From: Chitinophaga pinensis
GTDB taxonomy: Bacteria > Bacteroidota > Bacteroidia > Chitinophagales > Chitinophagaceae
DNA length: 8,556 nt
Assembly: GCA_945866165.1 (NCBI GenBank)
Contig: CAMBGO010000087.1
Coordinates: 1-8,556 of the forward strand
Reading direction: 5' to 3'
Notes under the pieces: generated by a model
What the model saw: only the letters and a program-made list of their open reading frames with translations
Database searches by the model: none
Told to the model about the DNA's origin: nothing
Part shown: one piece after another, positions 1 to 6,426 of the stretch
Layout: the number at the start of each line of letters is the position of its first letter
How positions within the stretch are numbered: position 1 is the stretch's first letter
Program-made: the position numbers and the translations under genes

Positions 1-77
1 GAGGGTATATGATTTTCATTTATGAAAACCCTAAATCTGCTCCTTATTTACGCCGTGGACTTTTGCGTTCAATTTAA
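1..77 (+). CDS. C-terminal end of an unidentified upstream gene (partial)
   Basis: Codons starting at position 3 stay open up to a TAA at 75-77 and read GYMIFIYENPKSAPYLRRGL followed by LRSI. The other two forward frames meet a stop within the first 25 bases. This is consistent with the last 24 codons of a gene that begins before the window, on the same strand as all the others. The peptide is too short to assign to a family. An upstream gene of the same glycan cluster is a reasonable guess from position only. A short open frame like this can also occur by chance. Confidence 0.45.
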   Translation, partial: GYMIFIYENPKSAPYLRRGLLRSI

Positions 78-139
78 TTTATACTTCAAAATTATTTATT
101 TTAAATGGACATCAGCAAGAACACAGAAAAATTAGCCAA

Positions 140-886
140 ATGATAAATACATTATTCGATAAAATATTTGTTTTAACAATCAATCGTAATTTGAAAAGGA
201 GATTAATAGTTGACAAAAATTTAAAAAGTATTCAATTTGAATATTGGTTTGGTTTTGATTTACCATCTGAGTTTTCGAATATTAAATATGTTTCTGATTT
301 ATCAAATGAATTCTTCGAAAACAATACTTTAGATAAGTATTCGGTTAAAAGAATGACAAAAGGTCAATTAGGAGCATATTTATCAATAAAAAAAATTATC
401 GAATTTATAGCTTCAAATGACTTTAAACAAGTAATGATATTCGAAGATGATTTTAACCCCCTTAAAAAAAATTGGGAAAACATATTATGTAATGCAATTC
501 AAGAATTGCCAAACGATTGGGATATCTTATTAGTAGGATACATTTATAGTGGTTTTTCATACAAATTAGCATATTACAGGACTTTCCGCCCTTTACTAAA
601 AATATGGAGTTGGATAAAAAAAATAATAACAAATAAACCACAAATAATTTTACCTAATATGTTTTCTAATAATTTGGATACTTCTGGATTGTGCAGTGGC
701 GGACATGCATTTTGTTTATCCCATAAAGGTGCTATTCTTTTGTCAAAGCATTTAAATCCCATGAAAATGTCAGGTGATGAATTAGTTTGTAAATTAATTA
801 GTGAAAAAAAAATCAAAGCATACTCAGTTTATCCATGTTTATTTAGTCAAAATAAATTATTTGAATCTGAAACCAGAAAGAGCTAA
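140..886 (+). CDS. Glycosyltransferase family 25 (LPS-type glycosyltransferase)
   Basis: A 248-residue protein with the GT25 plan seen in lipopolysaccharide galactosyl/glucosyltransferases. The N-terminus has a beta strand followed by an Arg-rich turn (KIFVLTINRNLKRR, residues 8-21). The hallmark block comes next: KGQLGAYLSIKKII (74-87), then VMIFEDDF (98-105), where EDD at 102-104 is the expected metal/nucleotide-sugar binding acidic motif. A late GGHAFCLSHKGAILLSKHL (187-205) matches the 'aYliskkgA..Ll' segment of the family, and GDE (212-214) lies in the usual C-terminal acidic position. There is no signal peptide or membrane segment, so it is probably cytoplasmic or membrane-associated. 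It is expected to add one sugar to a growing surface glycan; donor and acceptor cannot be read from sequence. The gene is strikingly AT-rich with many A runs, unlike the later genes, which suggests separate acquisition. A methyltransferase follows after 26 bp. No convincing Shine-Dalgarno is present. Confidence 0.85.
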   Translation: MINTLFDKIFVLTINRNLKRRLIVDKNLKSIQFEYWFGFDLPSEFSNIKYVSDLSNEFFENNTLDKYSVKRMTKGQLGAYLSIKKIIEFIASNDFKQVMIFEDDFNPLKKNWENILCNAIQELPNDWDILLVGYIYSGFSYKLAYYRTFRPLLKIWSWIKKIITNKPQIILPNMFSNNLDTSGLCSGGHAFCLSHKGAILLSKHLNPMKMSGDELVCKLISEKKIKAYSVYPCLFSQNKLFESETRKS

Positions 887-912
887 AAATTTTAGTCTAA
901 AGTAAAATCATA

Positions 913-1608
913 ATGAAAAAAAGTAAACGCAATATTTTAAAATTCACAGGATTAAGTAATGAAGTTTTTGAAATATTTAGATATGAATTGAATATGCTTC
1001 TATTGAGATTAAATAGTAGATTTAATCTTTTAAAAATTCATCGATTAAAAAAATTTAAAAATCAACCGAATATTAAGTTGAATATAGGAGCTGGTCCTTT
1101 TGGAGAAGATGGATGGGTAAATATAGATACATTCAAACACACAAAGATTTCATTTACATATGATTGCAGAAAAAAAATACCTTTCAAGACGGCAACAGTT
1201 CACAAAATTAGATGTGAACATTTTCTTGAACATATGGATAAAATCTATGAAACCCCAATTTTCTTAGCCGAGTGCAAGCGGGTTCTCAAAAATGACGGAA
1301 TACTTAGAATTATTGTCCCGGACATCGAAAAGTATATTAAAGCATATTACGAAAATAATTGGAAAATAGTTGGGCTTGATATTGATAGTATGCCCGAATG
1401 GCAAGGTGCTGAAGTCCTTTCTCATATATTCAGACAGGGAGGTGAACATAAATTTGGCTATGATTTTCATTCAATTTCAAACCTTTTATATGATGTTGGA
1501 TTTAAGAAAGTTTTAAAATCTGAATTTGCTAAATCATTTGATTCAGATCTTAAAAATGATCAGCATAATCATCAACTGTATTCATTATATGTTGATGCCA
1601 TTAAGTAG
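913..1608 (+). CDS. Class I SAM-dependent methyltransferase (Methyltransf_11-like)
   Basis: A 231-residue protein. After an N-terminal basic stretch, SAM-binding motif I reads LNIGAGPF (residues 56-63), followed by GWVNID (67-72), the form typical of 'predicted SAM-dependent methyltransferases' in glycan clusters. EHFLEHM (102-108) and ECKRVLKNDGILRIIVPDIE (120-139) are the expected later motifs ('R.LKpGG.lri.vPDle'). It should methylate a small molecule or sugar, probably a glycan residue given its neighbours; the acceptor is unknown. It starts 26 bp after the GT25 stop and ends 6 bp before the next glycosyltransferase, so the three genes are very likely co-transcribed. Base composition is as AT-rich as the preceding gene, which suggests the two arrived together. 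Confidence 0.85.
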   Translation: MKKSKRNILKFTGLSNEVFEIFRYELNMLLLRLNSRFNLLKIHRLKKFKNQPNIKLNIGAGPFGEDGWVNIDTFKHTKISFTYDCRKKIPFKTATVHKIRCEHFLEHMDKIYETPIFLAECKRVLKNDGILRIIVPDIEKYIKAYYENNWKIVGLDIDSMPEWQGAEVLSHIFRQGGEHKFGYDFHSISNLLYDVGFKKVLKSEFAKSFDSDLKNDQHNHQLYSLYVDAIK

Positions 1609-1614
1609 TATACA

Positions 1615-2841
1615 ATGAGAATTATCTTAGTTGCCTCCGCCCAGCCAGCCGCCAATCCACGTATGATGAAGGAAGCAACTGCTTTACAAGAAGTAGGCTA
1701 TCACGTTACAGTGGTCTGGTCTACAATCGCACCTTGGGCAGATGAATTTGATCAATTAATATTTAATCGAAATCCTGCAATTGATTGGATCCAAGCAGGG
1801 TATCATCACAAGCATCAGAAGATACAATATTTTTTCGCTAGAGCAAGACAAAAATATTGGCAGATTATTAATCGCTTATTTGGAAATGTTTTTGATGCTT
1901 CTATAAAGTCTCAGGTATTGTTCTCACAAGAATTAATCAAAAAAGCTACAGGTATCAAAGCCGATTTATACATTGGACATAACCTAGGCGCACTTCCTGC
2001 AATAGTAAAAGCCGCTAAATTACATAACGCAAAATCAATCTTCGATTTTGAGGATTTTCATCGTGGTGAGCATAGGCCTGGTAGTCTTCAAAATAAAGCT
2101 GTAAGTGATGTCGAAGATAAATACATTCCGCATGTTCATAGAATCACTGCATCTAGTTCAATGATAGCCCAAGCCTATGAAAATATTTATAGGGATAAAA
2201 AAATCATCACCATAAATAATGTTTTCCCATTATCATTTGCTGTTAAAGAAGTTGTAAATATACCTGTTAAGCCCCTGAAGCTGTTCTGGTTTTCTCAATA
2301 CATTGGTAAAAAAAGAGGGTTGCAAACGATTTTGCAGGCTATGTCAAATTTCAAGAAAAATGAAATTTCATTAACGCTACTGGGAACAGTCTCGAATGAG
2401 TTGAGCGATTACTTTAAAAATTACATATCAGTCTTGCAACTAAGTACTGAGCAATTAATATTCTTGGTTCCTGTTGAAGAATCAACCATTCCTGAAATCG
2501 CTTCTCAACATCATATTGGGATCTGCTCTGAAATCGCTCATATTGAGAATCGTGATCTTTGTCTCACCAATAAATTATTTATGTATTTGCTTTCGGGTAA
2601 TGCTTTATTGCTATCTAATACCAAGGCACAACAATCTTTTTTGAATGAATACACTGATATAGGAATGTTATTTGAACAGAAGTCGGTTGAATCAATTTCA
2701 AGGGCTTTGCAGTTTTATATCGATCATCCGGATGTATTAAATCAGCATAGATTCAATGCATTGCAGCTTGCTAAAAGCAAACTGAATTGGGATATTGAAT
2801 CTGTCAAATGGTTGAATCTAATCAATCAACTTACAGATTAA
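1615..2841 (+). CDS. GT-B fold glycosyltransferase (GT4-like)
   Basis: A 408-residue protein starting directly with the first Rossmann strand (MRIILVASAQPAANPRMMKE), where the ANPR turn and the following 'L...GY.VTVV' strand are typical of GT4-like enzymes. YIGHNLGALPAIVKAAK (119-135) and SIFDFEDFHRGE (141-152) match the conserved N-terminal domain pattern 'HdlgalpaAv.aAk...iyDfEDfHsge'. The C-terminal domain opens with LKLFWFSQYIGKKRGL, and the donor-site region is ENRDLCLTNKLFMYLLSGNA, a variant of the usual 'PNKLfEYmaaG.P'. It is predicted to be a cytoplasmic, retaining sugar transferase of surface glycan assembly; specificity is not readable. The start is fixed by the strand beginning at residue 2 and by a 6-bp gap after the methyltransferase stop. 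Composition is less AT-rich than in the two preceding genes. A 73-bp gap and an unrelated nuclease gene follow. Confidence 0.85.
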   Translation: MRIILVASAQPAANPRMMKEATALQEVGYHVTVVWSTIAPWADEFDQLIFNRNPAIDWIQAGYHHKHQKIQYFFARARQKYWQIINRLFGNVFDASIKSQVLFSQELIKKATGIKADLYIGHNLGALPAIVKAAKLHNAKSIFDFEDFHRGEHRPGSLQNKAVSDVEDKYIPHVHRITASSSMIAQAYENIYRDKKIITINNVFPLSFAVKEVVNIPVKPLKLFWFSQYIGKKRGLQTILQAMSNFKKNEISLTLLGTVSNELSDYFKNYISVLQLSTEQLIFLVPVEESTIPEIASQHHIGICSEIAHIENRDLCLTNKLFMYLLSGNALLLSNTKAQQSFLNEYTDIGMLFEQKSVESISRALQFYIDHPDVLNQHRFNALQLAKSKLNWDIESVKWLNLINQLTD

Positions 2842-2868
2842 AGAACACAGTATTTTGGTTTTTTTCTC

Positions 2869-2899
2869 TTTGTATTATTAAGTTGCCATCGGAATTTTG
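2869..2899 (+). promoter_or_regulatory. Possible Bacteroidota-type promoter for the first Rpn gene
   Basis: TTTG at 2869-2872 is followed after 19 bp by GAATTTTG at 2892-2899. The Bacteroidota consensus is TTTG, 19-21 bp, TAnnTTTG, so there is one mismatch in the first base of the -7 box. The box ends 15 bp before the ATG at 2915. The second Rpn gene has a -7 box at nearly the same distance, which adds weight. It would let the nuclease gene be expressed independently of the glycan operon. It is a pattern match only. Confidence 0.4.
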
Positions 2900-2914
2900 T
2901 TTCAAGATTCTGAT

Positions 2915-3835
2915 ATGGCATTGCTAGATCCCAAAACCGACCTCACTTTCAAAAGGGTATTCGCTGAAAACCCTGAGCTGCTAATAGATTTGCTCAATGC
3001 AATTCTGCCCTTGCATGAGAACATCACTGATTTAGAATACCTCCCAACAGAATTGCTTCCTCAGGAAGACGGACAAAAGCTTTCTATAGTGGATGTCCGT
3101 TGTACTGACCAGGCAGGTAGACATTTTGTTGTGGAAATGCAGGTGGTGATTACCCCAAACCTGAAGAATCGAATGCTTTTCAATGCGGCAAAAGTGCTTG
3201 CAAAACAACTCAAGGCATCGGCTGCATTCACTGAAATAAAATCAGTTTATACGCTTTGTTTTCTTGAAGGCGAAGCTGTGAAGGGATCAGATGAATGGTT
3301 TCATCATTACACAATCAATCATAATAGTATTCCCGGGCTGGTTATGGAAGGCATGGAATGGGTATACGTTGAACTTGGCAAGTGGAGAAAATTGGGTAAT
3401 TTTAATAATGAGTTAAAAAGGGATCTTTGGCTTGGTTTCCTTGCACAACCTGAAAAACTAAATGATATGCTAACACTGGAACATAAAAAGAAATACCTGG
3501 AAGTGAGTAAGGCATTAGAAATGATAAACACATCTAATTATACCGATGCACAGATAAGGGGTATGGAAAAATACGTTGAAGATTACCTTTTCCTGAGTAC
3601 CGGTATCGAAATGGCCATACAAGATGCTAGGAAAGAAGCATTGGTTGAGGGCAAGCAAAGGGGTATTGAGGAAGGTAAACAAGAAGGATTGATTCTTGGT
3701 CAATCTGAGGCACTTCATAAAATAAAATTGGTTATTGAACAGCTCAACAAAGGTATACCTGTTGAAAAAATTGCAGCTGATCTCTGTATTGAAATTTCAA
3801 TGGTAGAAGAAATAAAACAGATGACCAATTCTTAG
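2915..3835 (+). CDS. Rpn family recombination-promoting nuclease / putative transposase (PD-(D/E)XK), copy 1
   Basis: A 306-residue protein of the Rpn/'PD-(D/E)XK nuclease family transposase' group. It opens with LLDPKTDLTFKRVF (3-16), a hallmark of the family. The catalytic core is visible as IVD (D60 in SIVDVRCTD) and VEMQ (E74, Q76), the E-x-Q variant of the D...ExK motif. A conserved helix with NRMLFNAAKVL follows. The C-terminal third has a Gly-every-fourth-residue helix (EGKQRGIEEGKQEGLILGQ) and a short helix-turn-helix-like tail. Members cut DNA and stimulate RecA-independent recombination; some were reported to be anti-phage toxins restrained by a separately translated C-terminal part. 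An in-frame TTG at 2897 would add six residues, but it lies inside the probable -7 box and the paralogue at 6608 starts at the position matching 2915, so I chose the ATG. The gene sits between two glycosyltransferases and is not part of glycan synthesis. Confidence 0.88.
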   Translation: MALLDPKTDLTFKRVFAENPELLIDLLNAILPLHENITDLEYLPTELLPQEDGQKLSIVDVRCTDQAGRHFVVEMQVVITPNLKNRMLFNAAKVLAKQLKASAAFTEIKSVYTLCFLEGEAVKGSDEWFHHYTINHNSIPGLVMEGMEWVYVELGKWRKLGNFNNELKRDLWLGFLAQPEKLNDMLTLEHKKKYLEVSKALEMINTSNYTDAQIRGMEKYVEDYLFLSTGIEMAIQDARKEALVEGKQRGIEEGKQEGLILGQSEALHKIKLVIEQLNKGIPVEKIAADLCIEISMVEEIKQMTNS

Positions 3836-3871
3836 CAGTTTCAAAAACAACATTACAGCTAAGTTAACCTA

Positions 3872-5320
3872 TTGAATCGCATTTTAATTATCGCGCCGCA
3901 TTACCCACCTTCAAATCTGGCGGCTGTACACCGTACACGCTTGTTTGCCCAACACCTGCCCTCATTTGGTTGGGAACCTATCATATTAACAGTTGATGAA
4001 CAATACTATGAAGAGAAACTGGACTGGGATCTTCATAAACTTATTCCTTCATCGCAACGTATTGTAAAAGTAAATGCTATTAAAGTTGGAAGACCAAGAC
4101 TGATAGGAGATATAGGCTTGCGTGCATTTTTTCAGCTCCGAAAAAAAGCAGTCGAGTTAATAAAAAAAGAACAGATCGATTTCGTTTATATACCCATCCC
4201 TTCATTTTATACTGCCTTGCTCGGCCCTTACCTTCATAAAAAAACAGGAATAAAATACGGTATCGATTACATCGATCCATGGGTTCATGAATTTCCAGGA
4301 TCTGAAAAACTTTTTTCACGCCATTGGTTTAGTACACAACTTGCCAAGCTCCTTGAACCCATTGCAGTTAAACACGCAGCACTGATCACAGGTGTTTCTG
4401 AAGGATATTATCTTCCGGTACTAAACCGCAATCCTCATTTAAAAAATAATGTCATCACCGCCGCCATGCCTTATGGGGGAGAGGAAGGGGATCATGAGTA
4501 TATCAGACGTCAGATGTCAGAAATTAGAAGACAGACGACAGACTTCAGACGTCAGGAGTCAGATGGTAGTGATCAGATATCAGATGACAGAGGTCAGAAT
4601 TTTTTGAAAACATCTTCAACCTCTTCAACAACTTCAACAACTTCAACCTCTTCAACCCCCTCAACTTTTAAATTTGTTTATGCTGGTGCTTTATTGCCTA
4701 AAGCACATAAGCCGCTTGAAAAAATATTCGAAGCTTTAGCATCACTTCAACCCCCTCAACCCCTTCAACTTCTTAAATTAATTTCAACCTTCCCGATTCG
4801 TGCTTCGCACTTTCGGGATCTTCGACTTCAACCCCCTCAACCCCTTCAACTGCAGTTCATAGGAACTCTCGGCACCATCAAACCTATCGCTGAAAAGCAC
4901 GGCCTTTTCGGAAAGACTGTATTCGAACATCCCAATCGCATGCCTTATATGGATGTGTTAAAAGAACTTGATCAGGCAGATGGTATATTTATTTTAGGCA
5001 GTACTGAACCGCATTATACACCTAGTAAGGTCTACCAGGCTGTGCTTTCACAAAAGCCGATCCTGGCTATACTCCATGAACAGAGTAGCGCGGTAAAAGT
5101 GTTGAGAGAGGCTAATGCTGGTATTGTTATAACCATGAATGGGGAAGAGGATTTCGATTCACTTGCCACACTTTTTTTAGAAGGCTTGAAACAATTTCAA
5201 GAATTTCAACAAAGCTTTAATCCAAGCAACATAAACAAATCGGCTTTTGAGCAATATTCAGCAAAGGCAGTAACAAGCGTATTGGTGGAAGCAATTGAAA
5301 AAGCTATTCTCATTTCATGA
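3872..5320 (+). CDS. GT-B fold glycosyltransferase carrying in-frame translated DNA repeats
   Basis: A 482-residue GT4-like enzyme. The N-terminus is RILIIAPHYPPSNLAAVHRT, followed by LFAQHLPSFGWEPIILTV, a common opening for these transferases. YGIDYIDPW is near residue 131. The C-terminal domain resumes at FKFVYAGALLPKAHKPLE, and the donor-site block is GSTEPHYTPSKVYQAVLSQK, followed by PILAILHE. The start must be TTG (3872): a stop at 3860-3862 lies in frame just upstream with no ATG or GTG between, and the first strand begins immediately after it. Two loops are swollen by low-complexity sequence from DNA repeats: residues about 211-243 (Arg/Gln/Ser/Asp-rich) plus 247-265 (Ser/Thr only), and 292-327 (Leu-Gln-Pro-rich around FPIRASHFRD). 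All preserve the frame, and the conserved blocks on both sides are intact, so the enzyme may still work. It overlaps the next gene by 4 bp (ATGA), which implies translational coupling. The tail recurs as a remnant at 6422-6523. Confidence 0.85.
   Translation: MNRILIIAPHYPPSNLAAVHRTRLFAQHLPSFGWEPIILTVDEQYYEEKLDWDLHKLIPSSQRIVKVNAIKVGRPRLIGDIGLRAFFQLRKKAVELIKKEQIDFVYIPIPSFYTALLGPYLHKKTGIKYGIDYIDPWVHEFPGSEKLFSRHWFSTQLAKLLEPIAVKHAALITGVSEGYYLPVLNRNPHLKNNVITAAMPYGGEEGDHEYIRRQMSEIRRQTTDFRRQESDGSDQISDDRGQNFLKTSSTSSTTSTTSTSSTPSTFKFVYAGALLPKAHKPLEKIFEALASLQPPQPLQLLKLISTFPIRASHFRDLRLQPPQPLQLQFIGTLGTIKPIAEKHGLFGKTVFEHPNRMPYMDVLKELDQADGIFILGSTEPHYTPSKVYQAVLSQKPILAILHEQSSAVKVLREANAGIVITMNGEEDFDSLATLFLEGLKQFQEFQQSFNPSNINKSAFEQYSAKAVTSVLVEAIEKAILIS
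4503..4598 (+). repeat. Degenerate CAGACGTCAG-type repeat inside the glycosyltransferase gene
   Basis: This purine-rich stretch is built from variants of TCAGAC/GTCAGA. The 11-mer TCAGACGTCAG occurs at 4503-4513 and again at 4545-4555, 42 bp (14 codons) apart, with diverged versions between and after. In the gene's frame it encodes the IRRQ / FRRQ / SDQISDDRGQ segment, which is unlike the surrounding enzyme. I recognise similar repeats as common non-coding filler in Bacteroidota genomes; here the sequence is translated. Confidence 0.75.
4614..4665 (+). repeat. 9-bp tandem repeat (CTTCAACNN), about 5.8 units, coding for Ser/Thr
   Basis: Units read CTTCAACCT, CTTCAACAA, CTTCAACAA, CTTCAACCT, CTTCAACCC, then CCTCAAC. 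The period is exactly nine, so changes in unit number keep the reading frame. In this gene's frame the array encodes a run made only of Ser and Thr with one Pro (residues 247-265), placed directly before the conserved FVYAGALLPKA strand. Confidence 0.9.
4745..4851 (+). repeat. Perfect 26-bp direct repeat pair (CTTCAACCC family), 81 bp apart
   Basis: Positions 4745-4770 and 4826-4851 are identical over 26 bp. Each consists of the 9-bp units CTTCAACCC, CCTCAACCC and CTTCAACT. The offset is 81 bp, 27 codons, so the second copy together with the DNA between them is frame-neutral. Both encode LQPPQPLQL. The same repeat family at 4614-4665 is read in another frame, as Ser/Thr. The DNA between the copies contains a dispersed palindrome (4791-4818). 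Confidence 0.9.
4791..4841 (+). repeat. Dispersed palindromic element, copy A (inside the glycosyltransferase gene)
   Basis: The core can fold as TCCCGA (4791-4796), GTGC (4800-4803), a TTC loop, GCAC (4807-4810) and TCGGGA (4813-4818): two nested perfect stems separated by small bulges. The palindrome is followed by GGATCTT-like sequence and then CTTCAACCCCCT. A second copy is at 8060-8110 in non-coding DNA; hand alignment gives 44 of 51 identical bases. In this gene it is translated as FPIRASHFRDLRLQPP. It resembles a REP-like intergenic element that has ended up in a coding region. Confidence 0.75.
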
Positions 5321-6207
5321 GTAGGTTGTATCGTATCATATTTTTTATTTTTTCCCACCCTTTTGGGAAGAAACATAAACTTATTTCATTCTATTATTTT
5401 GTTAGGTGGCAGTTAACCCAGTTTTTTTATCCTGGTGAAAGGGTTTTGACATTTGTGAACAATACAAAAATGGCTGTAAATAGAGGTGATACTGGGGTAA
5501 CAGGAAATATTTATGTTGGTTTACATGATTTTAATGAAATTTCATTTGCACTTCATTTGCTGAATGAAAATGACATATTTGCAGATGTTGGAGCCAATGT
5601 TGGATTTTATAGCATGATTATATCCAATTCAACCGGCGCCATCTCATATGCGTTTGAGCCAATTCATTCAACATTCAATAAGCTTGAGAAAAATATAAAG
5701 CTAAATGAGTTAGAAAATAAAGTCATTTCAGTAAATGCTGCAGTTGGATCTGTCGAAGGAGATTTAAAAATGACCAATAATTTAGATACAGTCAACCATG
5801 TTGTTGTAAGTGACAAGGCTTCTGATCATTTGACCTCAATTAAAGTGATCAAATTAGATCGTTTTTTTTCTAAAATAAACTACCCCAAATTAATTAAAAT
5901 CGATGTTGAGGGTTATGAGTCTGATGTAATTGCAGGGATGGAAAATATTTTAAGCTCTGATACATTATGTGCGATAATAATTGAGCTAAATGGATCGGGC
6001 GGGCGATATGGGTATGATGAAAAAATAATTCATGAAAAACTTTTGAATCATTCATTTTTTCCATGTAAATACGATCCATTTGAAAGAACGATAAAAGAAC
6101 TGGATTCATACGGAAGAACAAACACAATTTATATCCGGGATATTGATTTTGTGAAAAGTAGGTTAACGTCCGCAATGTCGTTTAAAGTATTTGGAGAATT
6201 CATCTGA
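5317..6207 (+). CDS. FkbM family methyltransferase
   Basis: A 296-residue SAM-dependent methyltransferase of the FkbM (Methyltransf_21) type. Motif I is IFADVGANVGFYS (residues 87-99), the acidic-loop region reads YAFEPIHSTFNKLEKNI (111-127), and the family signature IKIDVEGYESDVIAGM is at 193-208, preceded by the VIKLDRFF strand (177-184). FkbM proteins O-methylate hydroxyls and are frequent in polysaccharide clusters, where they cap or modify sugars. A hydrophobic patch in the first 40 residues (RIIFFIFSHPF and FYYFVRWQL) might be a membrane contact but is not a clear signal peptide. The ATG overlaps the preceding TGA (ATGA), so it is almost certainly translationally coupled to the glycosyltransferase upstream. 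Gene debris follows, so this may be the last intact gene of the operon segment. Composition is more AT-rich than in the preceding gene. Confidence 0.88.
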   Translation: MSRLYRIIFFIFSHPFGKKHKLISFYYFVRWQLTQFFYPGERVLTFVNNTKMAVNRGDTGVTGNIYVGLHDFNEISFALHLLNENDIFADVGANVGFYSMIISNSTGAISYAFEPIHSTFNKLEKNIKLNELENKVISVNAAVGSVEGDLKMTNNLDTVNHVVVSDKASDHLTSIKVIKLDRFFSKINYPKLIKIDVEGYESDVIAGMENILSSDTLCAIIIELNGSGGRYGYDEKIIHEKLLNHSFFPCKYDPFERTIKELDSYGRTNTIYIRDIDFVKSRLTSAMSFKVFGEFI

Positions 6208-6237
6208 GATAAAGCATGCATTATTTTTTAGTTTTTA

Positions 6238-6300
6238 ATGACTGAGCAGCTGGTTATTTCTATAGTAACTTTCAATATAATGAAGAGTATTGAAATATTA
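6238..6300 (+). pseudogene. Possible 5' remnant of a family 2 glycosyltransferase
   Basis: An ATG 30 bp after the FkbM stop begins MTEQLVISIVTFN, which resembles the first strand of GT2 enzymes ('..plvSIVt.tyN...ie..l.S'). The resemblance fades after about 20 residues, and the frame runs into a fragment of a different family. In a glycan cluster a GT2 gene here would be unremarkable. The match is short, so this could also be chance or the start of the Bro fragment that follows. Confidence 0.3.
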
Positions 6301-6315
6301 TCTCTCAAAGTAACG

Positions 6316-6426
6316 ATTCATCTGGTTACAGAATGTAAGCAACTCAAATTAAAGTCAAGTGATGGAAAATTTTACAAGACAGACGTTGCTAAAACTGAGC
6401 AGATTTTTCGTTTGATTCAATCCATA
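6316..6426 (+). pseudogene. Fragment of a Bro-N / phage antirepressor-type gene
   Basis: In the frame of the ATG at 6238, residues 29-63 read VTECKQLKLKSSDGKFYK, then TDVAKTEQIFRLIQSI. This is the middle of the Bro-N domain found in phage antirepressors and DinD-like proteins ('C..LKL.a.DGK...TDvA.TE.lfRiIQSIPSPKAEPFK.WLA'). The characteristic continuation after IQSI is absent: the DNA switches at about 6419-6424 into the tail of a glycosyltransferase gene. Both ends of the Bro gene are missing, so this is debris of a phage-type or mobile gene, not a functional regulator. Confidence 0.65.

Noticed and set aside
2842..2875. Terminator after the glycosyltransferase ending at 2841
   Set aside because: There is a T-rich run but no stem-forming sequence in front of it.
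2897..2914. In-frame TTG start for the first Rpn gene, adding six residues
   Set aside because: The paralogue at 6608 begins at the position equivalent to ATG 2915, and the TTG overlaps a probable -7 promoter box.
2879..3865. TAAGTT at 2879-2884 and 3860-3865 as target-site duplication around the first Rpn gene
   Set aside because: A 6-bp match is expected by chance over this distance, and no terminal inverted repeats accompany it.
4503..4665. Possible CRISPR array
   Set aside because: The units are short, degenerate and tandem with no unique spacers of constant length, and they lie inside a coding frame.
5894..6175. Minus-strand open frame opposite the FkbM gene
   Set aside because: It mirrors a well-supported + strand gene, has no recognisable motif, and every real gene here is on the + strand.
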